A stretch of DNA of 64,000 nucleotides from JAJDXW01 sp965202895 (GTDB lineage: Bacteria; Pseudomonadota; Gammaproteobacteria; HK1). Within the stretch, counting starts at the first letter, position 1. Each line of letters starts with the position of its first letter. Positions 43,810-52,645 of this stretch are shown piece by piece. The stretch lies in NCBI GenBank assembly GCA_965202895.1, contig OZ241901.1:1054001-1118000 (forward strand), in the 5' to 3' direction. The notes beneath the pieces are model-generated. The model worked only from the letters and a program-made list of their open reading frames with translations, did not search any database and had not been told where the DNA came from. The position numbers were made by a program, and so were the translations under genes.

Positions 43810-44888
43810 TTGAACGCCTTACGGCAAGTGAAGTGCTCGCCGGCTGCCGGTATACCCTTGGCCTGACAGACCAAGGTGACGGGGCGATCGATGACGTCCT
43901 GCTTGCTGCTCTCATCAGGCGTAGCGCAGGCATCCATTGCCCGTGTTCCCGGGCCACGCTGCGCGCTTCTGTGCTGGAATGTACCCGATCCTTGGCGACC
44001 GATGACGCCAATCGTCCACAACACATCGACGACGCCATCGAGGCCCTTACGGTGGGAGGCGATCTTCTTGAACTCGACGATGTCGTAACCGAGGATTCCG
44101 ATGTCCGTCAGACCTGGGTGTTCGCCGCGCCTCCGGGCTTCGTCATCCGGCCGAACGGCACCGCGTTTCTTTTCGGCGTGGTTCCGGATCAGGACGCCTT
44201 CCTGCCGTCCTCTCTCGGTGCCCGTGTCCTGTTCGACAGGTTCACGCGTTTCATTGAACCGCAGCCAAACGAAGATCTCGCGAGCGAACTCCGAGAGCAG
44301 GGCTTGCAGGAACTTTCCGAAAGAATATGGATCAAGAGCCCTAGGCCCGAACCGCCAAACGACTTCTTGAATCGAGTGGGAAGATGTCTAGCAGGCCAGC
44401 CTCCTGTCACGACCATCGACGATTTGAAGATCCTCGACTCGACGCGACCTGTCACCTACTACCCGGGGCGCTGGGTCGTCCCCACGAGGCAAACCGGCAC
44501 GTTCGTGGCGAGACGCCCCCAAGAATTCGGCGCACAGATGTGGTGCATGGTTCGATTGGAGGACGGCAGGCCGGTTCGCCTTCTTGACCTTCCATTCGAG
44601 AAAACGCGGTGGCGTGCTTGCGACGTTGCCTGGCACCTCCAGATGGCCATCGACCATTGCCGCCACTGCCCCCAGCAGTATCGTCGCCGTGTCGAAGCCC
44701 ACGGCGTCCGATTCGATTTCTTTTCCCCATTACCCCAATGGGCGCAACGCCGTCTCCTGGTTTTCGGCAACCCCATGCCGCGCGAAAGGAGTCTTCTCTC
44801 CTACCTCATACCGAGCGGCCAAATGGGAACCGAGGAGGAGTTCCTTCAGGACAGGCTCTGGTTGTCGCCCACAGAAGACTCGGAGTAG
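43806..44888 (+). CDS. Druantia-associated protein (DruD position)
   Basis: A 360-residue protein starting at the GTG of a GTGA overlap with the preceding gene. No known domain is recognised. It opens with TASEVLAGCRYTLGLTDQGDGAIDDVLLAALIRR, which looks helical, continues with VLFDRFTRFIEPQP and YPGRWVVPTRQTGTFVARRPQ, and ends MPRERSLLSYLIPSGQMGTEEEFLQDRLWL. Position immediately upstream of the DUF1998 helicase and the size suggest the DruD role of type I Druantia. A C-x2-C-like pair (CRHCPQQ) occurs near residue 285. It ends five bases before the start of druE, so the four genes form one transcription unit. Confidence 0.6.
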   Translation: MIERLTASEVLAGCRYTLGLTDQGDGAIDDVLLAALIRRSAGIHCPCSRATLRASVLECTRSLATDDANRPQHIDDAIEALTVGGDLLELDDVVTEDSDVRQTWVFAAPPGFVIRPNGTAFLFGVVPDQDAFLPSSLGARVLFDRFTRFIEPQPNEDLASELREQGLQELSERIWIKSPRPEPPNDFLNRVGRCLAGQPPVTTIDDLKILDSTRPVTYYPGRWVVPTRQTGTFVARRPQEFGAQMWCMVRLEDGRPVRLLDLPFEKTRWRACDVAWHLQMAIDHCRHCPQQYRRRVEAHGVRFDFFSPLPQWAQRRLLVFGNPMPRERSLLSYLIPSGQMGTEEEFLQDRLWLSPTEDSE

Positions 44889-44893
44889 GGATA

Positions 44894-47800
44894 ATGCCTC
44901 CCATGCCAACGATCCAGCAGTCGATAGAGCAGCTCCACGGCGCTCTGCGTGACTACATCGAAGCGACCTACCACATCAGCGCCAAGTCGCTGATCGCACG
45001 CCGACAGGCCCTCTTGGACCGGCCTGGCGTGATCCACCAAGTTCCCTACCTCGAATCCACGCCCCGTTATGAGACCGGTGAACGCTTCTCGGACATGGCG
45101 GGATTGAATCCAGCCGCACTGGAGGCGTACTTCGCCATCTCGACTCGGCAAGACGACCTTCCCCGAGTGATCTACGACCCACCCTACAGACATCAGTCGG
45201 AGGCCATCCGCGGCAGCCTGATTGATGGTCGTAATCTCATCATCATGACCGGCACCGGGTCGGGCAAGACCGAGTCGTTTCTGTTGCCCATCTTGGGCAA
45301 GCTCGCCCGCGAGGCGAGGAGCAATCCCGACACTTTCGGCCAGCGAGCCGCCATGCGGGCGCTTGTCCTCTATCCCATGAATGCCCTGGTGAACGACCAG
45401 TTGGGGCGCCTACGCACTCTGTTCGGCGACCCTCGTCTCATCTCGCTCTTCAAGGGCTGGGCAGGTCGGCCGCCGCGCTTTGCACGCTATACGAGCCGTA
45501 CGCCGTATGCTGGCGTGCGAACTCCTCAAAAGGACTCCGCCAAGCTCAAGTCTTTCGACGAGTTCTACGTCGAGATCGAGCGCGGTGCTCGGGATGCAGA
45601 TCCGAGGAAGCAGACCAGCGCAAAACACCTCCGGCAGATCCTCAAGGAACGGGGCAAGTGGCCCGCGAAACCGGATCTGGCTGCGTGGTTAGGCGAGAAG
45701 GGAAGCCGGTGGCAAGACCCAAAGACAGGAGGCTTCGCGAGAGCCGTCACGTTGCCTGATGACACCGAGCTCCTCACCCGTCACGAAGTGCAGGCCGGAG
45801 CCCCCGACCTCCTCGTCACCAACTACTCCATGCTCGAGTACATGATGATGCGCCCGATCGAGCGGTCCATCTTCGACATGACCCGGGCATTTCTCGAAGC
45901 CTGCCCCGACGAAACCTTCCTCGTTGTCCTTGACGAGGCGCATCTCTATCGGGGCGCCGCCGGGGCGGAGGTGGGGCTCCTCCTTCGTCGTCTGCGCGAC
46001 CGACTCGGGATTCCTCCATCCCGATTCCAGGTCATCTGCGCCACGGCGAGCTTCAACGATCATGCGCGTGCTCCACTGTTCGGCGCCCAGCTCTCGGGCC
46101 TGTCCCCGGACAGCTTCCTTCCGATCTCTGGAGCCCTCGCGTTGCGGCCGCACGATGCGCCGGGATCCGATCAAGACGCCGACATCCTGGCCGACATCGA
46201 CCTGCAGCGATATTACGAGGCTACGAAGGACGAAGAACGCATCTTCGCTGTCAACCCCCTGCTGGACCATCGAGAGAGGCAAGGCGACGACCCTCCGGAA
46301 ACAGCGCTCTATCGTGCCCTTGTCGATTTCCCGCCTATGGGCCGGTTGATCAATGCGACAATGAAACAGGCAATTCCAGTCGCCGATCTCGGCCCTACGC
46401 TCTTTCCGACGGCCGCACCCGACCGAGCCGCCACCGCCGCCAACGCGCTGATGGCCCTTGGGAGCGCCGCACGACAAGACCGTACGGCCCCGGGCTTGCT
46501 CCCTTCCCGTGTCCACAGCTTCTTTCGGGGTCTGCCCGGCCTCTGGGTGTGCATGGACGCCGATTGCACCGCACTTGACGACGGGGAGAGGGATGGAATC
46601 TGCGGTACGATGTACAGCCAGCCACGCGACTCCTGCGACTGTGGCGCACGCGTTCTTGAGCTTTACACCTGCAGAAATTGCGGTACCGCATACGCACGGG
46701 CGTACACCGACGATATCGACGTTCCACAAGCCCTGTGGCCGGAGCCTGGGGAAAGCCTGCGTATGGTGGAAGGCGAAACCAGCCCACTGCACGCTCTCGA
46801 TCTCCTTCTTGAAGCACCTGCACTGGACAATCTCGCCGAACCAGCCGACTACGACCTCGAAACCGGGAGGCTAAATCCACCATCTCTGGGCCCTCGCACA
46901 CGCAGAGTCCATGTCCGAAGCGATCGCGTATCCGATCCGATGGACGAAGACGACGATTCATCACCGGGCCCTGAGCCACGCGGCCAATTCGCTCCCTGCG
47001 CCGTTTGTGGCAGGACGGCTCGTTTCGGTCGTTCCTACGTCCAGGATCATCAAACGAAGGGCGACCAGCCCTTCCAAGCGCTGGTGGCCCGGCAGCTACA
47101 GGTGCAGCCGCCCTCCTCGACCAAACCGACTCCCTTCGCCCCGCTCCAAGGCAGGAAGGTGCTCACCTTCTCCGATTCGCGACAGGTCGCCGCGCGGCTT
47201 GCTCCGAATCTTCAAATGTACTCGACCCGCGATTCTCTCCGCTCGCTCATCGCATGGGGCTACCGTCGCCTCCAGGCCGTCACTGCCCTTCAGAGGCACC
47301 TGAGCCTGGAGGACCTCTATCTTGCGGTCCTACTTGCGTCAAAAAAACTCAATGTCCGTCTGCGTCCCGAAGTGAAGTCGGGTGAGACCTTCGGAGCGGA
47401 TCAGACCGTTGCGGACGCCATTGCGAAGGGGGCCACCGAGGATGATACATGTCTCGTTGACCTCTGTATGGACATCCGAAACGAGCGCCCGCCTGAAGCA
47501 CTTCTCGACCAAATCGTGACCACGGTGCAGGATCGATTTCTCGGACTCGAAGCGTTGGCGCTCGCCTCCATTGCCGAGAGGGCCAGACACACTACGGTCC
47601 TCCAAGAACTGTCGCACATTGCCGGCATCGCCGAGTCGCCCGCCTCCAAAGTCGGCCTCGTACGAGTTTGGCTGCGCTGCTGGCAGAACAGGGGCTTTTG
47701 GCTGAGTTCGATGCCCCCAGTTTGGTGGATAAGACCCCGTTCCGAAGGGACGAGCATCAGGGGCCAGAAGGGTTGGTTCAAGGCCATGGACATCGTTCTT

Positions 47801-50473
47801 TCCGAGAAGACGGCGCGCAAGGTTTTCCGAGACGAATGGCTCCCCGAATTGCTCTCTTTGTTCACCGAGAACACTGCTAGCGGATTCAGAAGGCTTCGCG
47901 GCAAGGACCTGACTCTTAACTTCGACGGAACGTGGATCCATTGCGCCAGCTGCAAATCGGTCCATAGACCAGTATCAGGCATCGCCCATTGCGTCGATTG
48001 CGGCAGTCGCGATACGAGGCCGATGGATCCCAATCGCGATCCTGTCTTCCTCGCTCGCAAGGGTTTCTACCGCAACCCTGTCACCGCAGCCCTCGGCATA
48101 CCCCCCCGCCAGCCCATTGCGCTCGTCGCCGCCGAACATACCGCCCAGCTGAACGCGCCGCAGAACGAGGACGTCTTCTCCAAAGCCGAAGAAAACGAAC
48201 TTCTGTTCCAGGACATCGCCTTTAATCGAGACGACCCGAGGTCCACTGCCGTTGACGTGCTGTCCAGCACCACCACCATGGAAGTGGGCATCGACATTGG
48301 CGCATTGTCGGGAGTGGCCTTGCGGAACATGCCGCCCAGCCGCGCGAACTACCAGCAGCGAGCCGGTCGAGCCGGTCGTCGCGGCAATGCTGTCGCCACA
48401 GTCGTTGCCTTCGGAAGCGCCGACAGCCATGATGAGCATTACTTCACCGAGCCGGATGGAATGATCCGAGGAGAAGTGGTTGACCCCAGACTTACTCTCG
48501 ACAACCGCGAAATCGTGCGCCGGCACATCCGCGCATATCTCCTGCAAAGCTACCATCAGGACAGGATTCCGAGTATTGACCCCAACCATCCACATGACCT
48601 CTTTTCCGTACTGGGCACCGTCTCGGATTTCCGCAACGGCGCTTCCATACTCAATCGCGACGACTTCGCAGCGTGGCTGATGGAACACGACGAACGGCTT
48701 CGAGACCGTATATCTTCGTGGCTCCCAGAGGAGCTCGATGCTGACCATCGTCGCATCCTGCTGACCGAACTGGCGGACGACTGCATCAACGCCATAGACA
48801 CCGCCATCGGACATGGATCGGGAGGCCAGGATGCGTCCAGTGACGCCGACGTTGACCCACAGCCGGAGGTGTCCGCCGAGGAAGACGAGGAACGCCCTTG
48901 GCAGCATGCCGGATCTGAAAAATTGCTTGACAGACTTCTCTACTGCGGCAAGCTGCCACGCTACGCCTTTCCAACCGATGTCGCCACCTTTCATGTGTTC
49001 GACTTGAACCGTTCTTCCCGGTTTCGACCGATAATGCGATTTGCTCCCCAGCAGGGCCTTCCCACCGCCCTTACTCAGTATGCCCCGGGCAAGCAGGTAT
49101 GGATATCCGGCAAGTGCTACACTTCGGGCGCTATCTACTCGGTCAATCCTGACGACCGATACGCTGCATGGGAATCCAGGCGTATTTACATGGAGTGCCG
49201 CGAATGCGGCTTTGCGAGCACGTACCCCATCAAGCATGCATCGAGAAGCGAGACGCGAAGCTGCCAAGCGTGCGGCGGCGAAGACACCTTTGGTCCCGGA
49301 CGCTACTGGCTACGCCCTCCGGGATTCGCTCATCCCGTCGATGTAGAGGAACTCACATCTCCCGACGACATGCCGGAGATAAGCTACGCTACGCGTGCAA
49401 AGCTCACCATGGACACGCCGGACGAAATGGCCGCGTGGCTTCCGGTCAACGATCGCACCCGCGTCCTGCGGTCCCGGCAACATCTTCTCGTATCCAACAC
49501 CGGCCCTCGCAAGGAGGGCTATACGTACTGCACGAAGTGCGGTCGCATCGAGGCGAGTATCGAGAGGTCTCCCGAAGTCACCGGTCCGCACCGCAAGCCC
49601 TACCCCGACGACGACAACAGACAGGTTTGTGATGGAATGCACTCCTCCCGCCACATCGTGCTGGGTACGGACTTCATTACCGACATCGCGCTCTTCTCAA
49701 TGCGCGTGGTGGCGCCCATCAGTCTGAAACCCGGCCACACCCCGACAGCCGTCGCTCTCAGGACCTTGAGCGAAGCCTTGGCGAAGTCTGCTTGCCAGAT
49801 GCTTGAACTGGAGCCCGGTGAACTCATGGCGGAATATCGTCCTGCTCTTACTCCTGCCGGAAAAACCGGGCAGGAGGCCGAAATTTTTCTCTATGACACG
49901 TTACCGGGTGGCGCCGGATTTTCTGCCGAACTCGCCAAGTCCGGAGCCGATTTGTTTCAAGCGGCTCACTCACTCCTGAAGGCTTGTCCCGAGAACTGTG
50001 ATTCGTCTTGTTACCGATGTCTGCGCAGCTTCAAGAACAAGATTGAGCACAGGCTCCTGGATCGACATATCGGGGCGCAGCTATTGGAATATCTGATCAC
50101 CGGCGAATTGACAGAATTCACCGGGGTCCGCCTGCGATCCTCGACCGCACTGCTTTACAGCGACCTCTGTCGCCAAGCTTGCCCGAACGTGCGGTTCTCC
50201 ATGAACGCTCCGATGTCCGCAGCCAGCGGGGCCATCTTGACCGCGCCGATACTCGCCGAAGGGGCCGATGGCCAGCAGGTCGTCATCGCCCTATCGGCTC
50301 CCTTGACCCCTGGCCATCCCGCCGACCCATTGATTGCAGCGGCTCTCGTCAACCGAGAAATTCCCGTAGTCGTGGAGAACGAATTGATTGTCCGTGCTAA
50401 TCTTCCGGCCGCGACGCGCAATGTCATTCATCGCCTCAAAAAATGGGATATTGCGAAAGGGGAATCCGACTAG
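44894..50473 (+). CDS. druE: DruE-like giant DEAD/H helicase with DUF1998
   Basis: A 1,859-residue superfamily 2 helicase. The start is the ATG at 44894, with GGAG 8 bp upstream. Walker A TGTGSGKT lies at 119-126, and the DEAH box LVVLDEAHLYRG near 348. Motif VI is PPSRANYQQRAGRAGRRGN after STTTMEVGIDIG. Several zinc-finger-like pairs are scattered through the protein (CRNCGTAYAR, CASCKSVH with CVDCGSRD, CRECG with CQACGG, CTKCGR). The DUF1998 region at the C-terminus contains LLKACPENCDSSCYRCLRSFKN with its cysteine cluster. This is the composition of DruE, shared by all Druantia types. It presumably supplies the nucleic-acid motor; the mechanism is unknown. The codon usage is visibly less GC-rich than in flanking genes. 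Confidence 0.9.
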   Translation: MPPMPTIQQSIEQLHGALRDYIEATYHISAKSLIARRQALLDRPGVIHQVPYLESTPRYETGERFSDMAGLNPAALEAYFAISTRQDDLPRVIYDPPYRHQSEAIRGSLIDGRNLIIMTGTGSGKTESFLLPILGKLAREARSNPDTFGQRAAMRALVLYPMNALVNDQLGRLRTLFGDPRLISLFKGWAGRPPRFARYTSRTPYAGVRTPQKDSAKLKSFDEFYVEIERGARDADPRKQTSAKHLRQILKERGKWPAKPDLAAWLGEKGSRWQDPKTGGFARAVTLPDDTELLTRHEVQAGAPDLLVTNYSMLEYMMMRPIERSIFDMTRAFLEACPDETFLVVLDEAHLYRGAAGAEVGLLLRRLRDRLGIPPSRFQVICATASFNDHARAPLFGAQLSGLSPDSFLPISGALALRPHDAPGSDQDADILADIDLQRYYEATKDEERIFAVNPLLDHRERQGDDPPETALYRALVDFPPMGRLINATMKQAIPVADLGPTLFPTAAPDRAATAANALMALGSAARQDRTAPGLLPSRVHSFFRGLPGLWVCMDADCTALDDGERDGICGTMYSQPRDSCDCGARVLELYTCRNCGTAYARAYTDDIDVPQALWPEPGESLRMVEGETSPLHALDLLLEAPALDNLAEPADYDLETGRLNPPSLGPRTRRVHVRSDRVSDPMDEDDDSSPGPEPRGQFAPCAVCGRTARFGRSYVQDHQTKGDQPFQALVARQLQVQPPSSTKPTPFAPLQGRKVLTFSDSRQVAARLAPNLQMYSTRDSLRSLIAWGYRRLQAVTALQRHLSLEDLYLAVLLASKKLNVRLRPEVKSGETFGADQTVADAIAKGATEDDTCLVDLCMDIRNERPPEALLDQIVTTVQDRFLGLEALALASIAERARHTTVLQELSHIAGIAESPASKVGLVRVWLRCWQNRGFWLSSMPPVWWIRPRSEGTSIRGQKGWFKAMDIVLSEKTARKVFRDEWLPELLSLFTENTASGFRRLRGKDLTLNFDGTWIHCASCKSVHRPVSGIAHCVDCGSRDTRPMDPNRDPVFLARKGFYRNPVTAALGIPPRQPIALVAAEHTAQLNAPQNEDVFSKAEENELLFQDIAFNRDDPRSTAVDVLSSTTTMEVGIDIGALSGVALRNMPPSRANYQQRAGRAGRRGNAVATVVAFGSADSHDEHYFTEPDGMIRGEVVDPRLTLDNREIVRRHIRAYLLQSYHQDRIPSIDPNHPHDLFSVLGTVSDFRNGASILNRDDFAAWLMEHDERLRDRISSWLPEELDADHRRILLTELADDCINAIDTAIGHGSGGQDASSDADVDPQPEVSAEEDEERPWQHAGSEKLLDRLLYCGKLPRYAFPTDVATFHVFDLNRSSRFRPIMRFAPQQGLPTALTQYAPGKQVWISGKCYTSGAIYSVNPDDRYAAWESRRIYMECRECGFASTYPIKHASRSETRSCQACGGEDTFGPGRYWLRPPGFAHPVDVEELTSPDDMPEISYATRAKLTMDTPDEMAAWLPVNDRTRVLRSRQHLLVSNTGPRKEGYTYCTKCGRIEASIERSPEVTGPHRKPYPDDDNRQVCDGMHSSRHIVLGTDFITDIALFSMRVVAPISLKPGHTPTAVALRTLSEALAKSACQMLELEPGELMAEYRPALTPAGKTGQEAEIFLYDTLPGGAGFSAELAKSGADLFQAAHSLLKACPENCDSSCYRCLRSFKNKIEHRLLDRHIGAQLLEYLITGELTEFTGVRLRSSTALLYSDLCRQACPNVRFSMNAPMSAASGAILTAPILAEGADGQQVVIALSAPLTPGHPADPLIAAALVNREIPVVVENELIVRANLPAATRNVIHRLKKWDIAKGESD

Positions 50474-50550
50474 TGCCTGACTCTGACCATCGAAGGTCTA
50501 CAACCGCCTTTCGCGGCACGACGGCTGCTGCTTGCGGACGATACATAACC

Positions 50551-50757
50551 ATGATCGTCCGCCATCGGCACCTCGTCGCAGTCCTCACGCTCTCCCCTGC
50601 GCTCTTGGCGCCAATGCGAGCGGCCCTTGCTCAGGGCTTCTACCTATCCCCGCATCCAACCCAGTCCATCCTTCCAAGCCATCAAGATGACGAATCATTC
50701 AGCCGCCAAGGCGTCCAGCCAAGCAGCGGGACGGACGAGACGAGGGGCGGACGGTGA
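50551..50757 (+). CDS. Possible small secreted peptide or gene remnant
   Basis: A 68-codon frame with a signal-peptide-like N-terminus (MIVRHRHLVAVLTLSPALLA, then a possible cleavage site after AALAQ) and a polar tail without family resemblance. Its stop overlaps the GTG of the next gene as GTGA, which hints at coupling, but chance is likely in GC-rich DNA. It may be the surviving 5' end of a secreted protein gene at the island border. Confidence 0.25.
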   Translation: MIVRHRHLVAVLTLSPALLAPMRAALAQGFYLSPHPTQSILPSHQDDESFSRQGVQPSSGTDETRGGR

Positions 50758-51671
50758 CGGTGGGAACGGTCGCGATCCAGAGCCCCGGGGACATGGGCGC
50801 CAGGGTGGGCCGGGAGCTCATCGCGCGCGGCTTCCGGGCGCTCACCTGCCTCGCGGGGCGAAGCGAGCGATCCCGCGCGCTCGCGGAGGCGGCGGGGCTG
50901 GAGCTCACGGACTCGCTCGACACTCTCGTCGAATCGGTGGACCTCGTGCTCTCCATCCTGCCGCCGGCCGCCGCCGAAGGCTTCGCGGACGAGGCGGCGG
51001 AGGCCCTCCGCCGGACCGGCGCCCGCCCCGCCTTCGCGGACTGCAACGCGATCGCGCCCGCCACCGCGCGGAGGGTGGCCGCCCGCATCGCCGGGGCCGG
51101 GGCCGTCTTCATCGACGCCGGGATCATCGGGGCCGCCCCGGGGCGATCCGGCCTCCCCACCCGCTTCTATTGCAGCGGCCCGGACACCTCGGCCCTCGAA
51201 GCCCTCGACGGCCCGAACCTGAGCGTGCGCCGGCTCGGGGGCGAGGTCGGACAGGCTTCGGCCATGAAGATGGTGTACGCGGCGGTCACCAAGGGTACGT
51301 TCACCCTGCACACGGCCGCGCTCACCGCGGCCCGGGTCTACGGGCTCTCCGAACCCTTCCACGCCGAGCTCGCGGAGAGCCGGCCCGCCGAGCTCGAGGC
51401 CATGAACCGGATGGTCCCCCGCCTCCCCCTCGACGCGGCCCGCTGGATCGGGGAGATGCACGAGATCGGCGAGACGTTCGCCGCGGCCGGGCTCCCCGAT
51501 GATTTCCACCGGGGGGCGGCGCGGGTCTTCGATCTCCTCGCCCGGACCCCGATCGCGGCGGAGACCCGGGAGACCGTCGATCCCTCGCGCACGCTCGACG
51601 ATGCCCTGGATATCTATGCCGAGACCCTCGCCTCGACCCGCGATGCGGGCGGCGACCGGCCCAGCGGGTGA
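50754..51671 (+). CDS. NAD(P)-dependent oxidoreductase with DUF1932
   Basis: A 305-residue beta-hydroxyacid/6-phosphogluconate dehydrogenase-like protein. The GTG at 50754 starts MTVGTVAIQSPGDMGARVGRE, a variant of the GxGxMG nucleotide-binding loop (SPGDMG). DLVLSILPPAAAEGF, FADCNAIAPATARR and FIDAGIIGAAPG follow as in this family, then GEVGQASAMKMVYAAVTKGT at the catalytic helix, where a lysine is expected (K in MKMVYAA). The C-terminal part matches the DUF1932 extension. It is the first of three plus-strand genes with a racemase and an M20 hydrolase and probably oxidises a small hydroxy acid in their pathway. Confidence 0.85.
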   Translation: MTVGTVAIQSPGDMGARVGRELIARGFRALTCLAGRSERSRALAEAAGLELTDSLDTLVESVDLVLSILPPAAAEGFADEAAEALRRTGARPAFADCNAIAPATARRVAARIAGAGAVFIDAGIIGAAPGRSGLPTRFYCSGPDTSALEALDGPNLSVRRLGGEVGQASAMKMVYAAVTKGTFTLHTAALTAARVYGLSEPFHAELAESRPAELEAMNRMVPRLPLDAARWIGEMHEIGETFAAAGLPDDFHRGAARVFDLLARTPIAAETRETVDPSRTLDDALDIYAETLASTRDAGGDRPSG

Positions 51672-51734
51672 ACGCACCAGCGGCCGGCCCATCGCGCGCT
51701 CTCCGGCAGCCGGCCCCGACCCCGACCCCGGCCC

Positions 51735-51765
51735 GCGCCGTCGCCGTCGCCGTCGCCGTCGCGGC
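51735..51765. repeat. Short gccgtc tandem repeat
   Basis: In the gap before the racemase gene, gccgtc is repeated about four times, preceded by ccccgacccc repeats. It is simple-sequence DNA with no evident function. Confidence 0.6.
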
Positions 51766-51792
51766 CACCGCCGCAACGAGAAGGAGCACCAC

Positions 51793-52533
51793 ATGAAGAT
51801 TCTCGCGGTCAACCCCAATACGTCCGACGTCGTCCTGGACGTCATCGTCCGCTCCGCCCGGCGGGCCGCCTCGCCCGGCACCGAGATCGTCGGGCTCCGC
51901 TCCCCCGGCGGGACCCGGAACATCGACTGCGCCTACGGGGACTACATGAGCGCCCCCCACGTCATCGAGTCGGTGCGCCGGAGGGTGGCGGCCGACCCTC
52001 CGGACGCGGTGGTGCTGTGCGGGTTCGGCAACGTGGGGATCTTCGCCCTGAAGGAGATCCTGGACGTTCCGGTGTGCTCCATCTCCGAGTCCAGCATGGC
52101 GATGGCCTGCCTGCTCGGACACCGCTTCTCCACCCTCACGATGCTCGACCAGTTCATCCCCTACCAGCAGGACCTGGTGAGGCTCTACGGCTTCGAGGCG
52201 AAGTGCGCCTCGGTGCGCGCGATCGACGTCAACGTCGAGCGGGCGGTGATCGAGCGCGAAGAGACCCTTCGCCAGCTCACCGCCCAGGTGAACGCGGTCG
52301 TCGCCGAGGACGGCGCCGAGGTGGTCATCCTCGCCTGCGCAGGCCTCTGCGACTACGACCGCGCGCTCACGGAATCGTCCGGGGTCCCGGTGATCGACCC
52401 CGTCGTCGCCGGGATCAAGATGGCGGAAGCGTTCGTCGGCATGGGGGTGTCGCACTCGAAGGCCCGGAAGTTCCATGCCCCGCCGCAGCCGCTCGCGGAC
52501 TACGGCGGCGAAGCGCTCGCCAGCGCCTGGTGA
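51793..52533 (+). CDS. Asp/Glu/hydantoin racemase family protein
   Basis: A 246-residue protein. The ATG at 51793 is preceded by AAGGAG. The N-terminus MKILAVNPNTSDVVLDVI is the hallmark of hydantoin racemase-like proteins. The catalytic cysteine pair can be placed as VVLCGFGNVG (about residue 75) and ILACAGLCDYD (about 180), with the loop VPVCSISESSMAMACLLGHRFSTLTM between. Relatives include hydantoin racemase and maleate isomerase-type enzymes; the substrate is not decided. The gene sits between a dehydrogenase and an M20 amidohydrolase-like gene, which suits degradation of an amino-acid or hydantoin derivative. Confidence 0.88.
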   Translation: MKILAVNPNTSDVVLDVIVRSARRAASPGTEIVGLRSPGGTRNIDCAYGDYMSAPHVIESVRRRVAADPPDAVVLCGFGNVGIFALKEILDVPVCSISESSMAMACLLGHRFSTLTMLDQFIPYQQDLVRLYGFEAKCASVRAIDVNVERAVIEREETLRQLTAQVNAVVAEDGAEVVILACAGLCDYDRALTESSGVPVIDPVVAGIKMAEAFVGMGVSHSKARKFHAPPQPLADYGGEALASAW

Positions 52534-52645
52534 GGGCAGGAAGCTCGATGAACCACCGGATCCGGTCGAGGCCGCAGCGGCGGCGCGGGTTGCCGCGGGT
52601 GCGCGCGCCGGACCGCACCTCTCTCCACCGCAGGAGGCCATTGCC

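Noticed and set aside
39716..50473. DISARM system
   Set aside because: A DUF1998 helicase is present, but the DrmB/DrmC and methyltransferase partners are absent. DUF4338 upstream points to Druantia.
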